Shown here in pieces: positions 1 through 7,177 of a DNA stretch of 41,119 nt (the first letter of the stretch is position 1; each line of letters starts with the position of its first letter). Both the position numbers and the translations under genes were made by a program. The notes beneath the pieces are model-generated. The model searched no databases. It was not told where the DNA came from and worked only from the letters and a program-made list of their open reading frames with translations. The DNA comes from Candidatus Eiseniibacteriota bacterium. Its GTDB lineage: Bacteria; Eisenbacteria; RBG-16-71-46; CAIMUX01; WJJG01. Where the stretch lies: NCBI GenBank assembly GCA_023128935.1, contig JAGMDA010000025.1, forward strand, positions 1 to 41,119, read 5' to 3'.

Positions 1-285
1 GTTCAGAGGATTCCAGCCCTCAGTGATCCGCCCCCCCACCCCCTGCGCTCTCAGTCCCTTGGCAACGTGCGCCTTCCTCGGCGCTCGTGTGGGTGCTGTG
101 GCGAGGATGGCGGAAAAGCAGAAACCGCCAGCCCCAGCTACCAGGCCCTGGGCCGACGGTCCCCACATTATCCTGCAAGACATACGCATAGCGACGGGTG
201 GGCCTGGCAGGACACACGTGTACGATCACTTCAAAAGATACTCACGATGCATTGCCGGTGTCAACCCTCTGGGCGTAGGCGTGCG
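1..285. other. Left-end stretch with no confident gene
   Basis: No recognisable gene lies beyond the stop of the preceding gene at 286. Two weak minus-strand reading frames compete. One runs from GTG at 229 to TGA at 20 (69 codons, Gly/His/Arg-rich, no similarity I recognise). The other runs from ATG at 189 off the window edge (63 codons, with an Ala/Gly/Arg-rich tail). Neither has a clear ribosome binding site. A 15-codon GTGA-coupled frame (289 down to about 242) also follows the preceding gene. A sigma70-like promoter at 235-264 could serve whichever is real, or a gene beyond the edge. Confidence 0.3.
235..264 (-). promoter_or_regulatory. Possible sigma70-type promoter
   Basis: On the minus strand a perfect -35 box TTGACA (264-259) is followed after 18 bases by TATCTT (240-235), four of six matches to the -10 consensus. 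It lies just past the end of the gene stopping at 286 and points to the left edge. The spacer contains one copy of the dispersed hexamer GCAATG. The call rests on sequence only and the -10 box is weak. Confidence 0.35.
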
Positions 286-846
286 TCACCACTGGGTTTC
301 CGGCTGGACAGCCACCCCGAGATAGATCTCGAACTCGCGTTCACATTCACCGCATACCGCCAAGTCTCTGTCACAGAGATAGCCCAGTGGTCCAGTGCAA
401 TATGGGCACATTATCGCAGCGTCAAGGCGCGATTCTTCGAAAATACCACGTTCCAGTCTTCCCAGATCACCGCACTTACTCAGAGCCTTCACCTGAGCCT
501 CAAGCAGTTCAATGCGGTTCAGTGCCTCCCGTAGCTTCCCGGCACACGTCTCACCAAGCGTCTCGTCTCGGCCCGGGAGCAGCCCTATCGGACGCCCCGA
601 TCCGCGCCCCATCAATACGTCGCGCTCGACGGCCAGCACACCCCGAGCTACCTGCTCCGCTACCGCAGCCACCATCACATCCTCGGTGCGGTGCTCCACC
701 TCCAGCCTCTCCGCCTGTCGCTCCAGCCCATCCGCTATATCCCTCAGGTCACCCGCTGTCAGGTCGGGCCTGCCTGCCCACTGCCTCAGCACTGTGGCGT
801 ACACTCTGAGCTGCACCACTATCGCCTCTTGTCGGTCGTCAATCAT
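286..846 (-). CDS. Hypothetical protein with C-terminal zinc ribbon
   Basis: A 186-residue protein whose ATG at 846 overlaps the stop of the DnaB-like helicase gene in an ATGA junction, which fixes the start. The first two thirds look alpha-helical and charged. The last 50 residues carry a CPYC...CGEC arrangement (two CxxC pairs about 18 residues apart) typical of a small zinc ribbon. It is the last confident gene of the early operon and is translationally coupled to the helicase, so a role near DNA replication or regulation is possible, but I do not recognise the family. The function is unknown. Confidence 0.8.
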   Translation of the reverse strand: MIDDRQEAIVVQLRVYATVLRQWAGRPDLTAGDLRDIADGLERQAERLEVEHRTEDVMVAAVAEQVARGVLAVERDVLMGRGSGRPIGLLPGRDETLGETCAGKLREALNRIELLEAQVKALSKCGDLGRLERGIFEESRLDAAIMCPYCTGPLGYLCDRDLAVCGECEREFEIYLGVAVQPETQW

Positions 847-2204
847 CAGAACTCCAATCGTCCTTGCTCCGCCTCGGGCTCGACATACTGCCCGGTTCGC
901 TCGTCCCACTCCACTGTGATTTTCCTCCCACTGTGCCTGCTTCTCTGGTGCTTGAGCAAGATGATTGACGCTGTGTCACCGTCCTGCTCTGCATTGGGAT
1001 AGCCACTGCGCCACGGTGCAATGACGGCCATGGCATCTTGGGTAATTTTCCGCGCTCCTTCGAGGTCAAACATTGACGGGTAGCGGCATCGATAATTAGC
1101 CTTGCTAGCTTCTTTGCTGTCGGGCGGATCCTTGGCCTGGCAGCCGACAAGGATGGGCAGGCGGTATTTCGTCTTCAATAGCTTCAGCCGATTCAGCACG
1201 TACACCATCCGGTCATAGGCGCTCTGGGCGCGGAATTTCTTCTCTATCTCGATGTTCTGGAGGTTCTCGATAATCCACAGGTCGAAGGTCTCGTGATAGC
1301 GTGCAGCCGTAGCCTCGAGGCTCTCGATTGAGTGTGCCGAGTGGGCGAAGGCCACTTGTCGGCCCGCGAGCCAGGCCACGGTTTCCTTGACGAGATCCAT
1401 CGCACGCTCATCAAGATCACCAAGCATAATCTGATCGCTGGCTATCTCGCTGTGCTGGCGGATCACGGCGCGATCAATGAATTCGTCGTAAGGCATATCG
1501 AGCGACTCCACACGCACCCTGTAGCCTGCCCGTGCAGCAGCCAGGACGTGACTGACGATGAGGCTAGATTTCCCCAGATTGGACCAGCCCGTGACAAAAT
1601 ACAGGCCCTCGGACCAGCCGCCTATCAGCTCGTCCAGCACGCGGAATCCAGTCGGGATCCCCGCGAGGCCCGTCGTCGCCCTGGCCTCTATTTTCTGCTC
1701 GAGCCGTTCGATATACGCTTCGTAGCACTCCTCGGGGGTGGGTGGGCACACCTCGGCCATGGCCACATTCTCGGCCTGGGTCTGGAGATCCGGCAGCGCC
1801 TTCGCGTCGCGCCAATCGTCGCCAGTCACGTAGATGTACGCCTGGCAGGCATCCCGCATTTGGCGCACTCTCGCGAGACGTAGCAGCTCCTCGGCGTACT
1901 GATCCATCTTCGCGATGTAAGTCGGGCCTTCGAAGAGCGTCGACACCCGTACGATGGCATCGGGATGCTTCGCCTGATCCAGCTTGGCAGCCACTGATAC
2001 CGCGTCGGCAGTGTCACCTCGCGCGTGCAGCTCCTTGATCGCGCGCAGTGCATCTTGATGAAATAGCGAATACAGCGTGTCGCACTCGACCCGGGCCAAG
2101 GTGGCCTCGGCCTCGTCATGGCAGGCCGTCATGGCGGCACGAAGAAATGCCTGCTCTACGGCCTCGTTGTGCGGCGGTACCTGCCTCAGGCCTTCGTCTG
2201 GCAT
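846..2204 (-). CDS. DnaB-like replicative DNA helicase
   Basis: A 452-residue helicase that should unwind the phage replication fork as an ATP-driven hexamer. An N-terminal DnaB-type helical domain (about 10-115) and a linker lead to a RecA-like domain from about residue 180, with the typical lead-in 'GIPTGFRVLDELIGGW', a Walker A motif GWSNLGKSS (206-214) and a Walker B-like strand LWIIENLQNI (309-318). The Walker B acidic residue is Glu where most DnaB proteins have Asp. The C-terminal part keeps a helicase-type HQRSR.GR segment. Length matches the family. The gene overlaps the upstream initiator gene by 19 bases, a usual phage initiator-helicase pair. The start at 2204 is the first in the frame; no better one is evident. 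Confidence 0.9.
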   Translation of the reverse strand: MPDEGLRQVPPHNEAVEQAFLRAAMTACHDEAEATLARVECDTLYSLFHQDALRAIKELHARGDTADAVSVAAKLDQAKHPDAIVRVSTLFEGPTYIAKMDQYAEELLRLARVRQMRDACQAYIYVTGDDWRDAKALPDLQTQAENVAMAEVCPPTPEECYEAYIERLEQKIEARATTGLAGIPTGFRVLDELIGGWSEGLYFVTGWSNLGKSSLIVSHVLAAARAGYRVRVESLDMPYDEFIDRAVIRQHSEIASDQIMLGDLDERAMDLVKETVAWLAGRQVAFAHSAHSIESLEATAARYHETFDLWIIENLQNIEIEKKFRAQSAYDRMVYVLNRLKLLKTKYRLPILVGCQAKDPPDSKEASKANYRCRYPSMFDLEGARKITQDAMAVIAPWRSGYPNAEQDGDTASIILLKHQRSRHSGRKITVEWDERTGQYVEPEAEQGRLEF

Positions 2205-3199
2205 AGCTCCTCGGGCTTCTTTTCGCAGCCGGGCTGCATACAGCGCCGATTGATATCGAGGAAGCTGTACTTATGCAGCGGGCACATCTCCTCGCCGATG
2301 CGATTCCAGCGTCGGCCGTCGAGGTCAAGGCCATTGGCGTCGATGGGGCCACGGGGGCCGTCGGCGTTGGTGCGCTTCTCGATCTCGACTGGGACCGCCA
2401 CGATACCACCGTCGAGAATCTCCTGGGGACGATCTACGGGCTCACCGGTCTTGCTGTGCCTCTTACGGAAAAACCAGAAGAGCTTGAACCACTTCTCACC
2501 GAGCTTCTGCCGGTAGAACCCGTCGAAGCCTTCGCGCAGGAGCCGCCGCATTGCCCAGAGCGCTACGGCGCAATCGTGCCGGCCCTTGAGGTAGTCGTCG
2601 GCAAGGCCCTCGAACTGTTTGCCCCCTGTGGCCGCCTTGTGCCCGTGCCTCCCTGCCGACTCTACCCAGAGAATCTTGAGCTTTGCCTTGGTCCGTGCCC
2701 GTGGCACCCTTTTCTGAATCTTTCCGTTGGGGACTATAGGGGTCTTTTTCTTTTTCTTTCCCAGGAGAAGAGGGGGAGTATGAGGGGGGGAAGGGGCCGC
2801 TTGCTGGTGCTCCTGAGCACCGCTAGTGGTGCCCCTCGGCACCGGTGCTCCTGAGCACCGGTGCTCCTGAGCACCGCTAGGCTTGTCAATTGGCTTTCCG
2901 CCCCACTCTGCGTTGCTCACTGAATAGACTGACGCGCCATTGGGTGACCTTCTGTGCAGCTTCAGGTATGCGCGCCTCTTGCCCTTGGGATGGTGCGTGC
3001 AAAGCCAATTGACGGCCTTTCGGGCGCTGCGCTTGGACCACCCGAAGCGTCGTGAAAAATCGTTGGGGGAGAGCATCACTTTCCCAGTGCTATCGTGGAA
3101 GGAAATGGCATAGGTGAAAACAATGTATGCCTGATCGTACATGTGCCCCCTGTTAACGTGATCCCAGAGATCGCGCCTTAGCGGGGCATAGCTTTTCAC
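2186..3199 (-). CDS. Probable replication initiator protein with internal origin repeats
   Basis: A 337-residue protein from GTG at 3199, chosen because it forms a GTGA overlap with the upstream stop at 3196. An ATG at 3223 is an alternative. The N-terminal about 90 residues look like a winged helix (LSPNDFSRRFGWSKRSARKAVNWL). A low-complexity linker (about 100-160) rich in Ser, Gly, Pro and Lys follows, then a helical domain. The C-terminus carries a Cys/His cluster (CPLHK...C...GC) that may bind zinc. The linker DNA is a tandem array of 16-bp palindromes (2806-2875) next to a pyrimidine-rich tract, the arrangement of lambda O, where the origin lies inside the initiator gene. Position directly before the DnaB-like helicase supports an initiator or helicase-loader role. 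The assignment comes from architecture and context, not from recognising the family. Confidence 0.65.
   Translation of the reverse strand: MKSYAPLRRDLWDHVNRGHMYDQAYIVFTYAISFHDSTGKVMLSPNDFSRRFGWSKRSARKAVNWLCTHHPKGKRRAYLKLHRRSPNGASVYSVSNAEWGGKPIDKPSGAQEHRCSGAPVPRGTTSGAQEHQQAAPSPPHTPPLLLGKKKKKTPIVPNGKIQKRVPRARTKAKLKILWVESAGRHGHKAATGGKQFEGLADDYLKGRHDCAVALWAMRRLLREGFDGFYRQKLGEKWFKLFWFFRKRHSKTGEPVDRPQEILDGGIVAVPVEIEKRTNADGPRGPIDANGLDLDGRRWNRIGEEMCPLHKYSFLDINRRCMQPGCEKKPEELCQTKA
2806..2875. repeat. Tandem 16-bp palindromic iterons, predicted replication origin
   Basis: Three identical copies of GGTGCTCCTGAGCACC occur at 2806-2821, 2844-2859 and 2860-2875. A diverged copy with its own symmetry, GGTGCCCCTCGGCACC, lies at 2828-2843. 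The last three units abut with exact 16-bp periodicity. CACCGCTAG follows both the first and the last unit. Each unit is a 7+7 palindrome around a CT centre. A T/C-rich tract (about 2738-2762) lies next to the array. Iterons plus a strand-asymmetric easily melted tract inside an initiator gene match lambda-type origins. Confidence 0.7.
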
Positions 3200-3495
3200 T
3201 GGACACCCCGATGCCCCACCCATGCCGGAGCAACGACGCGCGCATTCTTGAAATAACGCCCGTGGATCTTGATCAGGTAGCCGCGCCGCACGAGCGTTCG
3301 GATGGAACTGATAAATTCTCCAGCACTAAGTGCTGTGGTCGTGGCGGTGAAATCTTGGACCGAGACGCCATGCTCGGTGAAGGCATTCTGGTGTTCCACA
3401 ACAAACAAGATGACCATCAGATCGTTGGGCGTAATGGTTTTATCTCTGACCTGAAAAAATAAATCGTGATTGACGTAGTAAACACCTTCACACAT
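3196..3495 (-). CDS. Winged-helix-like DNA-binding protein
   Basis: A 99-residue protein with ATG at 3495 preceded by AGGAGG at the ideal distance (3501-3506). Its centre (ITPNDLMVILFVVEHQ... through IRTLVRRGYLIKIHGRYFKNARVV) has the helix-helix-helix-wing pattern of a winged helix: a predicted recognition helix followed by a 'RRGYL' turn and two beta strands. It precedes the presumed initiator with a GTGA overlap. It could be a replication accessory factor or a transcription regulator. It has its own strong leader, with a hairpin and RBS shared in form with the gene at 14224, so it is probably well expressed. The specific family is not recognised. Confidence 0.6.
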   Translation of the reverse strand: MCEGVYYVNHDLFFQVRDKTITPNDLMVILFVVEHQNAFTEHGVSVQDFTATTTALSAGEFISSIRTLVRRGYLIKIHGRYFKNARVVAPAWVGHRGVQ

Positions 3496-3525
3496 AAAAA
3501 CCTCCTACCCCGACAGCAGCCGGGG
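3496..3525 (-). promoter_or_regulatory. Hairpin leader and strong ribosome binding site
   Basis: Before the ATG at 3495 the minus strand reads a 5-bp hairpin (CCCCG at 3525-3521, loop 3520-3513, CGGGG at 3512-3508), then AGGAGG and five T's to the start codon. The same order, a small GC hairpin then GGAGGTTTTTATG, stands before the gene starting at 14224. The hairpin overlaps the stop of the preceding small gene. It could keep the RBS open, mark an RNA processing site, or end upstream transcription. Confidence 0.5.
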
Positions 3526-3687
3526 ACCAGGCAATCGGCGTAGCCAACTGCCGTCAGGGAGAAGGTAAAATTGGTGGGGCTGGATGCCTGGTCCGTCCCT
3601 ACGCCTTCTCCGATTCTCACTCGCGACCACGCAGGCCGCATGGAGATCGTAGACAACCCGAGCCCCAAGCGTCAAGGGCAATGTCAC
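3505..3687 (-). CDS. Small hypothetical basic protein
   Basis: A 60-residue frame from GTG at 3687 to TAG at 3505, starting just after the stop of the previous gene (3693) and ending just before the next RBS, so it fills the gap exactly. The protein is rich in Leu and Arg (a run of five Arg in the middle) and ends in a Pro/Gly/Leu tail with no domain I recognise. No strong Shine-Dalgarno is visible. Two GCAATG-type hexamers surround the start. It is probably real because of the exact fit between its neighbours, but an untranslated spacer cannot be excluded. Confidence 0.45.
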   Translation of the reverse strand: MTLPLTLGARVVYDLHAACVVASENRRRRRDGPGIQPHQFYLLPDGSWLRRLPGPRLLSG

Positions 3688-3692
3688 ATTGC

Positions 3693-3944
3693 TCACGAGT
3701 TGCGCTCCAGTTGCTCTCTTGCCAGGGCCTCGACGGCCTGGTGGTGCTCGGCGAGCTGCGAGTAACAGGTGCGACAGAGGGGCGGTGCCTGGTGCTGGAT
3801 CAGGATCTCTTGCGACAGCGCCAGGCCGCCCGCCAAAAGTAAATTGTCGAAGAAAGGGAGCCGCCCGCCCACATCCTCGTCGGTGAAGATGCGAGACGCG
3901 CCTATGGCTACCTCGGCGGGCGCACCGCAGATAAAACATTTCAC
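3693..3944 (-). CDS. Small two-CxxC zinc-binding protein
   Basis: An 83-residue protein. The GTG at 3944 makes a GTGA overlap with the methyltransferase stop and has GGAGG eight bases upstream, so it is preferred over longer in-frame starts. The N-terminus begins MKCFICGAPA and a second pair CRTCY sits about 55 residues later, giving a CxxC...CxxC zinc site. The region between is mixed, with a Leu/Ala-rich helix. It belongs to the run of small Cys-rich genes that accompany the methyltransferases (3.7-7.8 kb). Such proteins in phages often act as regulators or anti-restriction factors, but no function can be read here. Confidence 0.65.
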   Translation of the reverse strand: MKCFICGAPAEVAIGASRIFTDEDVGGRLPFFDNLLLAGGLALSQEILIQHQAPPLCRTCYSQLAEHHQAVEALAREQLERNS

Positions 3945-4912
3945 AATCTTGGCCTCCAATTCAAGCACAAAAATGTAAGGCTCTGGCCAGCGCCCGTACC
4001 GCACTCACGCGCCTCCGTATTCGCCCTCAGCCACTCGACACGCTTCGCTGGCAATTGCCCCGCCCGGCTCGTCTCCTTGCCACCCTTGACCGTGACGATC
4101 TTCCTCGGCGCCACCTCGGGAATACAGTCCTCACTGTCGCGGTAGGTGCACCACTCACACATCCCAGCCTGCTGAGGCAGCAGCGCCCCGTATCCCATCT
4201 CCTCAGCCTCCTCGACGATGAAATCCCCCTCGTATCGCCCCGAGAAACCAACCTCGAAGATGAACCAGCCATATGTCATCTGCCCCTTGATTCGGTGGTC
4301 TACGCGCCCCTCGGGATAAAAATTGATCCGCGAGACGAACTGATAAAATCTCCTGAGCTGCCTCGACCTGAATAGCCCCGCGTATCGAGCCTTGCCCTCA
4401 AAGAGCTGCGTACGCTGGAGTACACACACGAGGCCGCCAACCTTGACGATCTCGAGCAATGCCTGGACGACCTCAGAGCAGCGGTTGAATGGCGGGTTGA
4501 CACAGGCTGCGTCGAAAGAATCCGGATCGTAGGGACTCGCGAGAATGTCCACACCGCCCACGCCTGTGATGTGCTGGCCCGCGCGAATATCCGACGCCTC
4601 GACGACCCGGCCTATCCTGCACTGACCTCGGTGGATGTCGTAGAGGCCACGCCCATTGGCCGTGATTTCCGCGAGATCCCCGCGGACATTGTCGCCGACG
4701 AAGATGTCTGGCCAATAGCCCCCGAGCTCCCCGGTCATCGCCCCCCGCCCGCAACAGGGGTCAAGGATGTCACTGGCCAGGGCGAGCTTCGGTTCCCTCC
4801 GGAGCAGAGACCGAGTCACGTGCGGGGGTGTCTCGTAGCAGTCATGGGCAATGATCTCACTCGTCATTTCCTCGGGGGTGCGCAGCTTGCGCTCGTTGCC
4901 AACCCTACCCAT
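3941..4912 (-). CDS. DNA methyltransferase, NPPF type (probably N6-adenine)
   Basis: A 323-residue protein with the AdoMet-binding motif I ILDPCCGRGAMTGEL (around 49-63) and the catalytic motif IV VNPPF (138-142). The motif order I then IV and the NPPF tetrad place it among amino-methyltransferases (adenine N6 or cytosine N4); NPPF usually goes with adenine. The early YETPPHVTRSLL segment resembles substrate-entry regions of phage adenine methyltransferases. A C-terminal Cys cluster (CEWCTY...DC) may bind zinc. No endonuclease is beside it, so it is probably an orphan enzyme protecting phage DNA. The start ATG at 4912 overlaps the end of the 39-residue gene upstream by 8 bases. The target sequence is unknown. 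Confidence 0.85.
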   Translation of the reverse strand: MGRVGNERKLRTPEEMTSEIIAHDCYETPPHVTRSLLRREPKLALASDILDPCCGRGAMTGELGGYWPDIFVGDNVRGDLAEITANGRGLYDIHRGQCRIGRVVEASDIRAGQHITGVGGVDILASPYDPDSFDAACVNPPFNRCSEVVQALLEIVKVGGLVCVLQRTQLFEGKARYAGLFRSRQLRRFYQFVSRINFYPEGRVDHRIKGQMTYGWFIFEVGFSGRYEGDFIVEEAEEMGYGALLPQQAGMCEWCTYRDSEDCIPEVAPRKIVTVKGGKETSRAGQLPAKRVEWLRANTEARECGTGAGQSLTFLCLNWRPRL

Positions 4913-5024
4913 GCTTCATCCTCTCGCTCCGTCGGGGCCGCCATCGCCCAAAAATAGCCTCGAGCAATGCGCGGTCGCGGTATGTTTCCCGGTACCACTC
5001 ACGCTTCCGTTTTTTGAGGCTCAT
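4905..5024 (-). CDS. 39-residue basic peptide gene between two methyltransferase genes
   Basis: The frame starts at ATG 5024, overlapping the stop of the cytosine methyltransferase gene in an ATGA junction, and ends with TAG at 4905 inside the first codons of the next methyltransferase gene. It exactly bridges the gap. The peptide (MSLKKRKREWYRETY at the start, WRPRRSERMKHG at the end) is very rich in Lys and Arg with aromatic residues, as expected for a small nucleic-acid-binding or translation-coupling peptide. The fit of both ends with the neighbours' overlaps is the main evidence. The function is unknown. Confidence 0.6.
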   Translation of the reverse strand: MSLKKRKREWYRETYRDRALLEAIFGRWRPRRSERMKHG

Positions 5025-5875
5025 TCCATTGCCCTTCTTGCAAGAGTGATAAATGCAAGCGCCACCACTGCCGGAACGACTCCATTGCCACAGGCTCTAA
5101 GCTCACCCACCCGGTTGGTAGGCCCATGAGCCACTCCACAAATCGCGGGTTGAGTCGCGGGTAGAGCTGCGCGCCATCCTTCGTAGTCGTCTGGCCCTGG
5201 TGGAAATGCTCGGCCTCGACCTTCAGCCCCGGTGAGCGCCGCGCAAGCTGCGATGGGCAATTCCCTCGGCCCTCTACCGTTGCCGTCGGCGTGCTCCACA
5301 TCCGTATTGCATCCGTCAGTGTCGTGCCCGCGTGGGTTTTTACGCTCGTGTAGCCAGCCTTCCCGGAGCTGCGCGAGTCTGTCGCGGTCGCGGTGGGCCA
5401 GGATGAAGAGTCTCTCTCGCCTGTGCGGTGCGCCGACATCGGACGCTCGAAACATTCCCCACTCCGCGTCGAACCCGAGCGAGGCCAACGATCCAAGAAC
5501 GGGACCGAGCCCCCCAGCAATGAGCCCTGGGACGTTTTCCAAGAAAACGATTCCGGGCTCCACCTCGCCAATAATGCGCGCGATGTCGGGCCAGACCCAT
5601 CGGTCGTCCTCGGTGCCCTTTTGCTGGCCGGCGCAGCTCCACGGCTGGCACGGGAATCCCGCAGTGATGATATCCACCGCCCCACGCCACCCTGCGCCGC
5701 AGAAGGTCGCAATGTCAGACCAGATAGGCGCCTGAGGCAATGTCCCGTCTTCCATGCGCGCGACCAACATTGCGGACGCATAAGTCTCCCTCTCCACGTG
5801 ACACACTGTGCGATAGCCGAGAATGGCAAGTGATAATCCGAGCGTGAAGCCGTCGTAGCCGGAACATAGAGCCAT
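5021..5875 (-). CDS. DNA cytosine-5 methyltransferase
   Basis: A 284-residue C5-methyltransferase, taking the ATG at 5875; a GTG ten codons earlier at 5905 is possible but overlaps the previous gene by 25 bases. Motif I reads LCSGYDGFTLGL (3-14). The catalytic loop GFPCQPWS (73-80) carries the nucleophile Cys76. ENVPG (113-117) is motif VI and HRRERLF (151-157) is motif VIII. The C-terminal GNGVVPAV matches the motif X region. All core motifs are intact, so the enzyme should be active. The target-recognition region between about 165 and 230 is short and has no recognisable specificity. With no partner nuclease nearby it is probably an orphan phage enzyme that blocks host restriction. Confidence 0.93.
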   Translation of the reverse strand: MALCSGYDGFTLGLSLAILGYRTVCHVERETYASAMLVARMEDGTLPQAPIWSDIATFCGAGWRGAVDIITAGFPCQPWSCAGQQKGTEDDRWVWPDIARIIGEVEPGIVFLENVPGLIAGGLGPVLGSLASLGFDAEWGMFRASDVGAPHRRERLFILAHRDRDRLAQLREGWLHERKNPRGHDTDGCNTDVEHADGNGRGPRELPIAACAALTGAEGRGRAFPPGPDDYEGWRAALPATQPAICGVAHGPTNRVGELRACGNGVVPAVVALAFITLARRAME

Positions 5876-5880
5876 GCCAT

Positions 5881-6138
5881 TCAATTTCGCTCCCTCCACG
5901 GCCACGGATGCAGCTTGAATTCACGCCCACCAACGCATGTCAGGCAACGGTGAACCATGAAATATCGACAGTATTTGCAGCCCGGGAAGCGCGTCAGGCG
6001 CAGGTGGTGAAGCCGCTGCTGCTCCTCGCCGAAGGTCCAATGCTGTCGGCAGCTCTCGCAGTAGTACGCGCTGAGTTTCAGCGGGTCGGTTAGCGCCACA
6101 GGATGCGCGGGGCCTCCGCATTTTGGACAAGCAGTCAT
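5881..6138 (-). CDS. Small zinc-ribbon protein
   Basis: An 85-residue protein with three CxxC pairs: CPKC near the N-terminus (4-7), CESC around residue 27, and CKYC...CLTC near 54-68. The first two pairs could form one zinc ribbon and the last two a second. The ATG at 6138 overlaps the previous stop (6135) as ATGA. It sits directly upstream of the C5-methyltransferase. The C-terminus HPWPWRERN is aromatic and basic. The family is not recognised. It is one of five consecutive Cys-rich genes, which suggests a nucleic-acid-related or anti-restriction role. Confidence 0.7.
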   Translation of the reverse strand: MTACPKCGGPAHPVALTDPLKLSAYYCESCRQHWTFGEEQQRLHHLRLTRFPGCKYCRYFMVHRCLTCVGGREFKLHPWPWRERN

Positions 6139-6341
6139 CCTTCTCCCCGCTTCCGAATCGTATTGACCAACATTGCAATCTCCATCCGCGTGTCACACTC
6201 CAGCACCGTGCCACAGCGACAGCAACAGAACGTATACACCGCGCCATCGAGCCTCTCACGGCAGTGATCGTGGAAGTTTTGTATCAACTCAGTCTCGCGG
6301 ATGAAGTAACCGCAATGCGGGCATTTTTTGGTGTTGCTCAT
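6135..6341 (-). CDS. Small zinc-ribbon protein
   Basis: A 68-residue protein with an N-terminal CPHCGYF and a central CCCRCG, spaced about 30 residues apart, a classic four-Cys zinc ribbon with extra cysteines. A short helix (RMEIAMLVNTIRKRG) ends the protein. It is coupled to both neighbours by 4-base overlaps (6338/6341 and 6135/6138), so it should be co-translated with them. No specific function is recognised. Confidence 0.7.
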   Translation of the reverse strand: MSNTKKCPHCGYFIRETELIQNFHDHCRERLDGAVYTFCCCRCGTVLECDTRMEIAMLVNTIRKRGEG

Positions 6342-7177
6342 TGGCTGTCCTCGCTGCCTGCACAGTCAGGGCAATCGTATTCCTCAGCCTCACCCATACA
6401 TATTTCGCAGGCGCCACAATTGTCATAGCAATAGCCCTGCTGTAACTTCCCTGTCCCGCCACAGGTCTGGCACGCCCTCGGCAATGCGGCAGCGAGATCA
6501 GCAAGAGCGTTCAGCATTTCATCGGTCGGCATAATTTTCGATGTTTCTGCCCATTCGGCACGTGCTTTTTCCACAGCCCGCGCCAATGTCTCGAACTCGC
6601 GGAGCCGCTCCCTCGCCGCATTGGGCAACGGCCCGACCTCCAGCAATAATCCGAGGTCCTCTACTGCGCAGCAATGTGCGCAGTCCCTGTCGCGTTTGAT
6701 GCCGAGCCGGTCGCTACTTTCGAAGCACTCGCATGGCACACCATCAGTCACCGTCTGACATGCCTCCTCGATGCCGCGAAGCCGCTCACGAAGCTGACGT
6801 ACCTCTATTGCCAGAGCGCCGTAATCTTTTCCGTATTTCTCGATCCGCACGTCTCTATCGTGGCGCTGATTTTTGATGCGCCGATGGCAGTCGCACGCAT
6901 AGTCAACCTGCCCCGCCGCCTCCTTTGCGTGCCTTTCGAGTTCATCACGAACCTTGCGTTCACCGGTAAGCTTCTCCCTGATTTCCCATGCGTAGCACAG
7001 CGGGATTGTGACGAATAGCTCCTCCCGCCCTATTGCGCTATCAATCTCATCGTTAAAAATCTGCTCCCCTGAAATTGCAAGGTCGCTCTTCGCTGTCCCA
7101 CCGCAAGAGGGGCAATTGCGATACCGGATGCCGTCATGCCAACTTCCGGTACCACCACAATTTTTGCATTCTTTCAT
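6338..7177 (-). CDS. Protein with DnaJ-type CxxCxGxG zinc motifs at both ends
   Basis: A 279-residue protein from ATG 7177, chosen for its ATGA overlap with the stop at 7174 and the GAGGGA before it. The N-terminus has CKNCGGTGSW...CPSCGGTAK and the C-terminus CQTCGGTGKL...CEICMGE...CPDCAG, both the pattern of the DnaJ zinc domain. The middle (about 60-220) is charged and helical, probably coiled coil, with further Cys pairs near 95-100 and 160-170. There is no J-domain HPD motif, so it is not a co-chaperone of the usual kind. Phages often carry such proteins in early operons with unknown roles. It may act as a scaffold binding nucleic acid or protein. Confidence 0.7.
   Translation of the reverse strand: MKECKNCGGTGSWHDGIRYRNCPSCGGTAKSDLAISGEQIFNDEIDSAIGREELFVTIPLCYAWEIREKLTGERKVRDELERHAKEAAGQVDYACDCHRRIKNQRHDRDVRIEKYGKDYGALAIEVRQLRERLRGIEEACQTVTDGVPCECFESSDRLGIKRDRDCAHCCAVEDLGLLLEVGPLPNAARERLREFETLARAVEKARAEWAETSKIMPTDEMLNALADLAAALPRACQTCGGTGKLQQGYCYDNCGACEICMGEAEEYDCPDCAGSEDSQ

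Noticed and set aside
2806-2875. CRISPR-like repeat array
   Set aside because: Units abut or have very short gaps, are palindromic, lie inside a coding frame and have no unique spacers of usual length; iterons explain them better.
4999-5880. 293-codon minus-strand frame overlapping the cytosine methyltransferase in another frame
   Set aside because: The methyltransferase frame holds all C5 motifs; this one is Ser/Arg-rich and has no recognisable features.
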